Positions 1 through 5,527 of a stretch of 9,522 nt of DNA are shown here, in pieces. A model generated the notes under the pieces. The model was not told the DNA's origin. It did not search any database and saw only the letters and a list, made by a program, of their open reading frames with translations. The stretch is taken from NCBI GenBank assembly GCA_018715465.1, contig DVLN01000156.1, positions 1 to 9,522 on the forward strand, given 5' to 3'. A program made the position numbers and the translations under genes. The first letter of the stretch is position 1. Each line of letters opens with the position of its first letter. The stretch is from Candidatus Faecivivens stercorigallinarum. Its GTDB lineage: Bacteria > Bacillota > Clostridia > Oscillospirales > Ruminococcaceae.

Positions 1-68
1 CCAAATCAATGCAGGCCAATGTCGGCCTGCCGGATGAGGAGCGGCGTTTTTTGAAAAGCGGTGGATAA
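1..68 (+). CDS. 3' end of an unidentified upstream gene (partial)
   Basis: From base 3 the plus strand reads an open frame of 21 codons ending at a TAA at 66-68. The tail is hydrophilic and acidic/basic mixed (…VGLPDEERRFLKSGG), which looks like a normal protein C-terminus. The other two plus frames also stop within the segment, at 32-34... and 52-54, so openness alone is weak evidence; the choice rests on residue composition. It would end 31 bases before the serine hydrolase start, in the same direction, so the two could share a transcript. No family can be recognised from so few residues. Confidence 0.4.
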   Translation, partial: KSMQANVGLPDEERRFLKSGG

Positions 69-79
69 TATTTTATCAT
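51..79 (+). promoter_or_regulatory. Possible sigma-A promoter for the serine hydrolase
   Basis: TTGAAA at 51-56 and TATCAT at 74-79 each match the consensus at five of six positions and are separated by exactly 17 bases. Initiation would fall near 86, leaving only about 14 bases before the ATG at 100, so the ribosome binding site would sit at the very 5' end of the transcript. That short leader, and the overlap with the tail of the upstream frame, keep this tentative. Confidence 0.35.
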
Positions 80-99
80 AATGAAAGAAGGTATATAAA

Positions 100-1626
100 A
101 TGGCTGATGTATTTGACCGGGTTTATCTCCCCGAGGAGGCAGGAATTCCGTCTATTTCAATCGCAAACTTTTTGCAGGACTGCGAAAAAATCCACTATAA
201 GCTCCGCACCCTTCATATTGTGCGCCATGGGAAGCTGGTTGCCGAGGCCGCCCGTTATCCTTTCCGGGTCGATGACAAACGCCTGGTTTATTCGGTGAGC
301 AAGACGTTCACTTCAACTGCCGTCGGACTGGCGGTACAGGAAGGGCTGCTTCGGGTTGAGGATAAGCTGCTGGATTATTTCCCCGAGTGTCAAAACCTGC
401 CTATGGACCCCCGTGCCAGGGAAATCACCCTGAAAGACGTGCTGACCATGAGCACCGGCCATGCGGCGGACACCACGGGGGATATCTGCAACAGCGAAAA
501 TACCCCCTGGCCGGAAGTTTTCTTCACCCGTAAGATGGCGTACGCCCCCGGCGAACGGTTTGTCTACAATTCCGGCGGGACCTATATGCTTTCTGAGGTG
601 ATCAGCCGGACGACCGGCAAAAATATGATGGCCTGGCTCCTGGAAAAGTTCTTTGAACCGCTGGGCATCACCGATGTGAGCTGGGATGTCCACGGCGATG
701 TGAACACAGGAGGCTGGGGACTGCTGATTGCCCCGCGGGATCTCTGCCGGGCCGGGATGCTGTACCTGAACAAGGGGGTATGGGACGGACGGAGAATCCT
801 CTCGGAAGAATGGGTCCGGGAGGCGACCACGCCTCATATCGCCACCAACAACAGCAGTAGTACCGGCTGGGGCAGGCACTACGGCTATCAGATCTGGGAG
901 AATATTCCCGGCAGCTACCGGGCGGACGGTGCCTTTGGGCAATACTGCATGGTCTTCCCTGAACAGGATATGGTGGTTGTCACCACTGCCGAGGAGATGG
1001 ACGCAAACCGTATTTTCCCGCTGGTCGAACGCTGGTTGCTGACGGGGCTGGCGGAAAGGCAGCTGGGGAAGGACGCATGGGCGTTTGCCTGCCTGCAAAA
1101 AGAACTTGCCCTGTGGGAAACCCCCGCCGTCTACGAGGCGACTTCCTCCCATCTGCAATACCTGCTGCAAAACAAAACCTATACCCTTCAGCCTGCCGGC
1201 GCGGCGGAAGAGGGGCACAACAATCTGTGCGGACATAAAATCTGCCTGGATGCTGCCAACAGCCGGCTGCGGATCACAGTCGACGGCAGACAGGTGATCG
1301 ACAGTTCCAGCGTGACCGACATCCACGGTGTGACGCCGTTTGTGATCGAGCTGCCCAGCAGCAGCCCCCTGCTGGGGAAGGAACAGCGTTCCCGCAGCTG
1401 GGCGTACTCTGCGCATCACGCCTGGATTGACCAGGACGCGCTGATGGTTACCGTCTGCTGGCGGGAGACCGGGCATAACCAGACCTGGAAATTCCAGTTC
1501 TCCGGCGACCAGCTCTATCTGTGGATTACCGACGGCACCAAGCAGATGTTTGACCTTTTCGGGATTGCCAGCGACCGCAACGTACGCTTTTGCGACATGG
1601 CTTTTACCGGGACCGTCCAGCCATAA
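100..1626 (+). CDS. Serine hydrolase, beta-lactamase/esterase fold (PF00144-like)
   Basis: A 508-residue protein of the class C beta-lactamase/DD-peptidase/esterase superfamily. The nucleophile motif SxxK is S65-V-S-K68. The second-site tyrosine lies in Y156-N-S158 (FVYNSGG), and the third-site loop is the D276-G-A-F-G-Q281 segment typical of esterase and 6-aminohexanoate-dimer-hydrolase-like members rather than a KTG box. The catalytic domain covers about residues 35-320. The remaining 170 residues are beta-strand- and tryptophan-rich and form an extra C-terminal domain I cannot name. No signal peptide or membrane segment is visible, so it is probably cytoplasmic. The start is set by AAAGAAGG at 84-91, eight bases upstream of the ATG. 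Substrate cannot be read from sequence: a small ester, amide or peptide is likely; antibiotic resistance is not indicated. It converges on the kinase operon and has no obvious functional link to it. Confidence 0.92.
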   Translation: MADVFDRVYLPEEAGIPSISIANFLQDCEKIHYKLRTLHIVRHGKLVAEAARYPFRVDDKRLVYSVSKTFTSTAVGLAVQEGLLRVEDKLLDYFPECQNLPMDPRAREITLKDVLTMSTGHAADTTGDICNSENTPWPEVFFTRKMAYAPGERFVYNSGGTYMLSEVISRTTGKNMMAWLLEKFFEPLGITDVSWDVHGDVNTGGWGLLIAPRDLCRAGMLYLNKGVWDGRRILSEEWVREATTPHIATNNSSSTGWGRHYGYQIWENIPGSYRADGAFGQYCMVFPEQDMVVVTTAEEMDANRIFPLVERWLLTGLAERQLGKDAWAFACLQKELALWETPAVYEATSSHLQYLLQNKTYTLQPAGAAEEGHNNLCGHKICLDAANSRLRITVDGRQVIDSSSVTDIHGVTPFVIELPSSSPLLGKEQRSRSWAYSAHHAWIDQDALMVTVCWRETGHNQTWKFQFSGDQLYLWITDGTKQMFDLFGIASDRNVRFCDMAFTGTVQP

Positions 1627-1665
1627 TCCAGCAGCAGCACGGCCCTGCGCCGATCTGGATACAAA

Positions 1666-1689
1666 AAAGCTCGGCGGAAACTGAGCTTT
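1666..1689 (+). terminator. Imperfect palindrome, possible terminator of the serine hydrolase
   Basis: A 24-base palindrome 39 bases after the hydrolase stop. Stem AAAGCTCGG (1666-1674) pairs with CTGAGCTTT (1681-1689) with one G-U pair and a six-base loop CGGAAA. It is preceded by an A-run, but the following GAGTTTGT is only weakly T-rich, so termination strength is uncertain. It matches the palindrome at 1893-1916 at 22 of 24 positions, so it may instead be a repeat copy or the left boundary of an inserted segment. Confidence 0.4.
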
Positions 1690-1730
1690 GAGTTTGTCGA
1701 AAAACTATTTTTGTGTCTGATAATCGTTCA

Positions 1731-1736
1731 TATAAT
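1731..1736 (+). promoter_or_regulatory. Perfect -10 box (TATAAT) upstream of the hairpin-rich RNA
   Basis: TATAAT matches the -10 consensus exactly and lies in an AT-rich stretch (1700-1756) that contrasts with its GC-rich surroundings. Initiation would fall near 1743, just ahead of the first structured element. There is no good -35 at 16-18 bases (TTTTTG-like at 1708-1713; TTGTGT at 1711-1716 is only 14 bases away), and no TG extension. The call relies on the -10 box plus its position relative to the structure and terminator. Confidence 0.35.
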
Positions 1737-1742
1737 TTTAGA

Positions 1743-1920
1743 AAATCTGTTATTTAAGGGGAAAACAGGTCCAGGGCGGTAGCCCTGGGCGCGCGTAAGC
1801 GCGCAACCACCCCCAAAACGTAGCCATTGCCCATGTGATAGCAGGGCAATGGCGGACAGAGAAGACTAGGGGTTGATTTCCTCGACAGCCTGAAAGCTCA
1901 GCGGAAGCTGAGCTTTTCCT
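1743..1920 (+). ncRNA. Candidate structured small RNA, class not recognised
   Basis: About 175 bases that encode no plausible protein but fold in a coherent way. A three-way junction is closed by GGGG 1758-1761 with CCCC 1810-1813 and GGT 1768-1770 with ACC 1806-1808. It carries two abutting hairpins: CCAGGGC/GCCCTGG (1771-1788, loop GGTA) and GCGCGC/GCGCGC (1789-1804, loop GTAA). Then follows a 10-bp hairpin, GCCATTGCCC/GGGCAATGGC (1823-1853, 11-base loop), and a terminator hairpin (1893-1916, loop GGAA). The loops GTAA and GGAA are GNRA tetraloops only when the plus strand is the RNA; that strand also has the TATAAT and the T-tract. It does not show the hallmarks of 6S, SRP, tmRNA, RNase P, T-box or the common riboswitches as I know them. 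It could also be a MITE-like element or the end of a transposon. Confidence 0.5.
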
Positions 1921-1921
1921 T
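1893..1921 (+). terminator. Strong intrinsic terminator hairpin
   Basis: A perfect 10-bp stem, AAAGCTCAGC (1893-1902) with GCTGAGCTTT (1907-1916), is capped by the GNRA loop GGAA and followed by TCCTTTT. This is the 3' end of the candidate small RNA. On the minus strand the stem is followed only by TTTCAGG, so it is weaker in that direction, but it could still help end the kinase operon, for which no better terminator is visible downstream of 2224. Confidence 0.65.
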
Positions 1922-2231
1922 TTATAATGAATATTATGATCAGGTGATTTGCCCGGAATATCATCTGCTGGACTATTCCACAAACGACCGGAAAGGATAT
2001 AGAAATTACAAAAGCAGGGGATATTGATGCCGTAACTATCCATCACTCACTCAGTGCACAAAAGATCGTTACGCGACACCGGCAGAAACAGCTTCTGCCT
2101 GGAAACGGGCTGAAAAATATTACCGGCGTAAACAACGCCTGCGTATCTTACGGCGCAGATACCAGGTAATGCAAAAGGTGTCTGTTTTTCTCATCCTGCT
2201 GTTTGCCGGCTTTATGGATAAATTTACTTGA
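1920..2231 (+). pseudogene. Decayed IS1182-type transposase C-terminal remnant
   Basis: The plus strand, in the frame of codons starting at 1926, preserves recognisable blocks of an IS1182-family DDE transposase: NEYYDQVICPE (1926-1958), DYSTNDRKGYRNYKS (1971-2015), then a cysteine block ending NYPSLTQCT (2034-2060), and near the end QKVSVFLILLFAG (2172-2210) before a TGA at 2229-2231. A TGA at 2025-2027 interrupts the frame exactly where the family has an ordinary residue four positions after YKS. A QKIVTRH block appears one frame over (2059-2079), so there is also a frameshift there. The N-terminal part and the catalytic core are absent. The intact proteins are several hundred residues, so this is a dead fragment. 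Family assignment is from remembered consensus and has not been searched. Its stop overlaps the stop of the convergent gene at 2224. Confidence 0.6.
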
Positions 2232-2814
2232 CGCATGCACGGATGAATGCCGCGAGCAGGACTGCCCCGCAGCATGAAAAGAGCCCAAAATGGGGCCGTC
2301 TGGACAAAGCGAACCGGCGGGGGTTGCCGGGATTCAGATAGATGTCATAATAGCTGCCGGGCGTGTATTTTTTCAGGAAGGGTGGGTTTAAAAATCCCAG
2401 CCAAAACCGTTTATCCAGGCTGGCCTGCTGGTAGGAAACGCCATCCACCTGGTAGCTAAAGACAGCCGCACCGTACATCAGCCCGCTCTTCCTCGTTCCA
2501 TAGGTGGTTATTTCCAAAAATTCCCCCTGCAAAGGGACGGTACATTTCAGCCGTTTATAATCGTTGACCAGGTCAACCGCCAGCAATGCACTGCCGGCCA
2601 GCAGAAACTCGAGACGGGTAAAATTCTCCGGGGAGATGTCCAGCCGGGGGATCAGCCACATCAGCCCGCCGCTAACCAGCAGAAGGAGGCCGCACAGGAC
2701 ACTGGCCAGCGGCGCATGCGCCCGGCGGGTCAGTCCCAGGATGACGCATACCAGCCCGCATACAATCAGGATCATGCCGAAATCCGAGATGCTTAAATCA
2801 AAATATCTCCACAT
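2224..2814 (-). CDS. Membrane protein with DUF3592-like soluble region
   Basis: A 196-residue protein with hydrophobic segments at about 13-30, 35-55 and 69-83, a soluble region at about 85-175, and a last hydrophobic segment at 177-192. The soluble region has the pattern seen in DUF3592-like proteins: a Y-x-V-x-G-x-x-Y strand pair (121-128) and a later YYDIYLNPGNP (155-165). The function of such proteins is unknown. I chose the ATG at 2814 because AAGGAT lies seven bases upstream; the frame can be extended to an ATG at 2823, which overlaps that site, or to a TTG at 2874 inside the previous gene. It is the last gene of the operon, 46 bases after the 99-residue protein, with no terminator between. 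A membrane partner of the kinases is possible but not shown. Confidence 0.75.
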   Translation of the reverse strand: MWRYFDLSISDFGMILIVCGLVCVILGLTRRAHAPLASVLCGLLLLVSGGLMWLIPRLDISPENFTRLEFLLAGSALLAVDLVNDYKRLKCTVPLQGEFLEITTYGTRKSGLMYGAAVFSYQVDGVSYQQASLDKRFWLGFLNPPFLKKYTPGSYYDIYLNPGNPRRFALSRRPHFGLFSCCGAVLLAAFIRACVK

Positions 2815-2821
2815 TAAAAAC

Positions 2822-2827
2822 ATCCTT
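2822..2827 (-). promoter_or_regulatory. Ribosome binding site that sets the start at 2814
   Basis: On the minus strand AAGGAT is followed by seven bases and then ATG at 2814. An in-frame ATG at 2823 overlaps this site and has no spaced Shine-Dalgarno of its own, so the downstream ATG is preferred. Confidence 0.5.
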
Positions 2828-2860
2828 ATCTTTTTAGAGTGGTAATTTTTAGCCCAACGC

Positions 2861-3160
2861 CTATACTTCGTCAATGTGGTACAGCACGCTGTCCAGAAGA
2901 TAACGCAGCGCCAGCTGCTTTTCCTCTTCGGTCAGCAGTTCCATCGACTGAAGCAGCGAGATGTGCAGAATAGATGTTTCTGACGTCACCTCTGTTACCG
3001 CAAAGGCGTACTGGCTGGTTTTCCCCAGCACCTTCACCTTTGCCCTGATATCGCCGGCCATGGCCGGCTCATATTCCCCGCCCATCCTGTCGATGATGTC
3101 AAACACAGCAAATACGACCAGCCGGCGCGGACAATCCAAGTTTTGCTTTAATCCTGGCAT
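2861..3160 (-). CDS. Unknown 99-residue protein of the kinase operon
   Basis: I do not recognise the family. The protein is soluble, with no signal or membrane segment. It predicts as alternating strands in the middle (about residues 28-70, including VKVLGKTSQYAFAVTEV and SILHISLLQ) and a helical, charged C-terminus (TEEEKQLALRYLLDSVLYHIDEV, given here without break only to its family-like pattern of leucines). The start at 3160 is set by AAGGAG seven bases upstream; an ATG at 3166 and a TTG at 3181 lie closer to or beyond that site. It starts 25 bases after the stop of the second kinase and is almost certainly cotranscribed with it. A strand-rich fold beside a helix would suit an adaptor or a kinase-associated regulator, but that is only inference from position. 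Confidence 0.78.
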   Translation of the reverse strand: MPGLKQNLDCPRRLVVFAVFDIIDRMGGEYEPAMAGDIRAKVKVLGKTSQYAFAVTEVTSETSILHISLLQSMELLTEEEKQLALRYLLDSVLYHIDEV

Positions 3161-3167
3161 CTTCATT

Positions 3168-3173
3168 CTCCTT
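3168..3173 (-). promoter_or_regulatory. Ribosome binding site that sets the start at 3160
   Basis: AAGGAG on the minus strand, seven bases before the ATG at 3160. The ATG at 3166 would leave a single-base spacer and the TTG at 3181 lies upstream of the site, so both are less likely. Confidence 0.6.
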
Positions 3174-3185
3174 GCTTCCAAGAAT

Positions 3186-5414
3186 TTATGTTACCGGGCG
3201 AAGGGAGCCCATAATGTCCGACTTTAACCCGTTATCCGCCAGCTGTGCCTCCTGACTCGAAGTAAAAATGATCAGATATGCCCTGTCCTCCCAGATCGAA
3301 ACGGCGTACGACAGATAAACGTCAACCCCTTCGCTTTGATGGACGTAGTCTTGAACGGCCCATTCCATTCCCCCGCTCTCCAACGTCTGCTGTCCGCCGA
3401 GCTGCCGGATACCGGGGAATATGGTGTCCAGCCCTGCGGTAGACTGTCCCAGCACCCCGGCCGCAGTCTCTCCGCCGGCGAGCGGGAGTGCGCTGACGGT
3501 CAGGACAAAATAATCGCTGCCCGTTATGGAGGTGGCGGTCAGAATATCATCCTCGATCTGGAAGTCGAAAGCCGGCTCCTGTTGTGCATACATAAATTTG
3601 AAGGGAAGTTTTTCATCGGTAAACAGCTGATAGCCTGTCCCTGCCGGCCCCAGGCACCGGAAGGAATCGACCGCCGACAGGAGCTTTTGCTGTACGGCTG
3701 TATCCTCCTGTGGGTAAGAGGCGATCAGGTTGTAGCATCCGAACCCGTTCTGCCCCTCGATAAACACCGCCAGAAACCGCATCACCGAACCGCCGCTTTC
3801 CGCCGCCTGAAACTCCACCTGGTACCCATCTGCCCCGCCGGCCTGCCGGTACCCTTCGTCCAGGATTTCATAGCCGGTAATTTCCGTGCTCTGCAAAAGG
3901 CCGATAAAATACCCGACATACTGCTCCGCGTTTGCCTCCACATCCGCAAGAGAATAGACGGGGAAACCGGACCAGCAGGTATAAAACCCGACCTGAAGCG
4001 AACAGCTCCCGTCCGGCGAAACGAATACGGCACTCTCGGGACTGGTTTCCTGAAAATCGGACGGGACCTTCATCGAAAGGTTCAGATACTCATTGGCATA
4101 ATCAGCCAGAGCCGGCTGGGTGCTGCCGCCAGGTTCCGACATGCCGTTCTCTGGTTCGGATGAACCGCTGTTTTCCGGCTCCGGGACGCTGCTTTCCGGG
4201 GTTGACATACTGCTGCCCGGTTCTGGCGTGGAGGCAGGAAGCTCGGAAGTGCCGGTACCGGCCGGAAGGCTGGCATCTGGTAAAAGCCTCCAAACCCCCA
4301 CCCCGGTTAAGGCGGCAGTCGCTGCCAGTGCCGCCAGTTTCAGGACAAAGGCTTTCTGCGGCCGCCTGATCAGGGTTCCGCCCTTCTCTGTCCCCGGGTT
4401 CCCATGCCGGAAGCCGGTTTTCCCCCTAGCGATTTTCGGAAAAGCAGTCCCGCCACCCGTGGCTGTGAGGGCGCATAAAAAGTCCGCCATCGAAGGGAAC
4501 CGGTCTTCCGCCTTCACCGCCATGGCTTTTATCATGGCCGCTTCTACGTTTGATGGCAGGGAGACCCCCAGCCCCGACGGCTTTTTCAGGGTATCGCGGC
4601 GGACCCTTTCGATCGCATCCGGCGGCAGCTGCCCTGTGACGCAACGGTAAAGGGTGGCACCCATCGCGTAAACATCCGTCCAGGGACCGAGACTGCCGTG
4701 GCTGGAATACTGTTCCTCCGGCGCAAAGCCATGTTTAAGGATAACCGAAACGCTTTTATCGTCCTGTGAGGAAAACCGCGCCGCGCCAAAATCCAGCAGC
4801 TTACTTTCCCCGCCCGAGGTGATGGAGATGTTGTCGGGGCTGATATCCCGGTGGGTCAGCCCCAATCCATGGACCCGGGTCAGTGCCTCCATAACCGGTT
4901 TCAGGATGGTCAATGCCTGAGCGCAGGGGATTTTCCCGCCCTGGGAGGCGAGATAGGTTTTCAGGCTCATCCCGTCCACATATTCCATCACAAAGTAGGC
5001 AGTACTATTTTCGGTAAAGTAGTCCTGCACCGAGACGATATTGGGCGTCCCCTGGAGCCTGGCCAGGATTCTTGCCTCCTCCAGAAAGCGGTCCAGCCCG
5101 TTTTCGTAATCCTCTTTCCTGCGCCCGGCCAGCACCACCCGGTAACGGTCGGCGTGGCGCACCGCAAGGCCGGAAGGCATATATTCCTTGACGGCAACCC
5201 GGATTTCCAGCACCATATCGTACCCGAGATAGGTAATGCCAAAGCCGCCCACCCCCAGCACCCTGCCCATCAGGTACCGGCCATGGAGCACCGTCCCCAT
5301 TGGAAGGGCGAGGAAAGGCTGTTCCTCTTCCGAACTGAACCCGCAGTATGGGCAGACAGGGGAATCATCCGGCTTTTCCTGAAAACAGCTGTAACACACT
5401 CTTGCCAAATCCAT
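3186..5414 (-). CDS. Receptor Ser/Thr protein kinase, zinc-ribbon N-terminus (paralogue 2)
   Basis: A 742-residue single-pass membrane kinase. Order of parts: zinc ribbon with C7xxC10 and C21xxC24; PknB-type kinase domain about 45-320 with glycine loop G54-V-G-G-F-G59, lysine K76 in VAVK, alpha-C glutamate in FLEEA (112-113), catalytic loop H188-R-D190-I-S-P-D-N195, D208-F-G210 and A231-P-E233; a basic juxtamembrane stretch; one membrane helix about 355-375; a Ser/Pro/Glu-rich stalk 380-435; and an extracellular region with two beta-rich modules (about 436-588 and 592-742). The catalytic loop has Ser192 where most kinases have Lys, but the other catalytic residues are intact, so activity is likely. 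GAAGGAG nine bases before the ATG supports the start. It lies 113 bases after its paralogue. The ligand is unknown; the modules resemble PsbP/DUF1795-like folds in pattern only. Confidence 0.95.
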   Translation of the reverse strand: MDLARVCYSCFQEKPDDSPVCPYCGFSSEEEQPFLALPMGTVLHGRYLMGRVLGVGGFGITYLGYDMVLEIRVAVKEYMPSGLAVRHADRYRVVLAGRRKEDYENGLDRFLEEARILARLQGTPNIVSVQDYFTENSTAYFVMEYVDGMSLKTYLASQGGKIPCAQALTILKPVMEALTRVHGLGLTHRDISPDNISITSGGESKLLDFGAARFSSQDDKSVSVILKHGFAPEEQYSSHGSLGPWTDVYAMGATLYRCVTGQLPPDAIERVRRDTLKKPSGLGVSLPSNVEAAMIKAMAVKAEDRFPSMADFLCALTATGGGTAFPKIARGKTGFRHGNPGTEKGGTLIRRPQKAFVLKLAALAATAALTGVGVWRLLPDASLPAGTGTSELPASTPEPGSSMSTPESSVPEPENSGSSEPENGMSEPGGSTQPALADYANEYLNLSMKVPSDFQETSPESAVFVSPDGSCSLQVGFYTCWSGFPVYSLADVEANAEQYVGYFIGLLQSTEITGYEILDEGYRQAGGADGYQVEFQAAESGGSVMRFLAVFIEGQNGFGCYNLIASYPQEDTAVQQKLLSAVDSFRCLGPAGTGYQLFTDEKLPFKFMYAQQEPAFDFQIEDDILTATSITGSDYFVLTVSALPLAGGETAAGVLGQSTAGLDTIFPGIRQLGGQQTLESGGMEWAVQDYVHQSEGVDVYLSYAVSIWEDRAYLIIFTSSQEAQLADNGLKSDIMGSLRPVT

Positions 5415-5483
5415 TCCGGTTTTCTCCTTCCGTCCGTTCCAACCCCATCCTGCACAACCGCCAGCGCAAAATCAATCTCCCCC

Positions 5484-5513
5484 TCCGGCGGCCGGGTATC
5501 CCTGGCCGCCGGA
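5484..5513 (-). other. GC-rich hairpin between the two kinase genes
   Basis: The 113-base gap between the kinases contains a perfect 10-bp inverted repeat, 5484-5493 with 5504-5513 (TCCGGCGGCC and its complement). An inner GGG/CCC pair closes a three-base loop, with one bulged base. On the minus strand it is followed by GGAGGGGGAGATTG rather than a T-run, so it is not a standard terminator. It may be an mRNA-stabilising or attenuating element that sets different levels of the two kinases. No good promoter is visible in the gap. Confidence 0.5.
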
Positions 5514-5527
5514 AGCATTCCCTCAGG

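Noticed and set aside
313..1476. 387-codon open frame on the minus strand opposite the hydrolase
   Set aside because: It is antisense to a gene with complete catalytic motifs, has no family pattern, and is rich in Gly/Pro/Arg/His as expected from the complement of GC-rich coding sequence.
100..1626. Antibiotic-resistance beta-lactamase
   Set aside because: The SxxK fold is shared by esterases and peptidases; there is no signal peptide and no KTG box, so resistance is not supported.
1750..2046. 98-codon open frame on the minus strand across the hairpin region
   Set aside because: It runs through the stems and across the transposase remnant of the other strand, with no ribosome binding site and an unusual Trp/Pro/Cys-rich composition.
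1627..2223. Known RNA classes (6S, SRP, tmRNA, T-box, common riboswitches) and CRISPR repeats
   Set aside because: I looked for their signature elements and saw none; there are no regularly spaced direct repeats. The palindromes are only two copies.
5270..5518. 82-codon frame starting in the gap between the kinases
   Set aside because: The first part reads like protein, but it continues in a shifted frame into the second kinase and its ATG lacks a spaced Shine-Dalgarno; at most a leader peptide, not supported.
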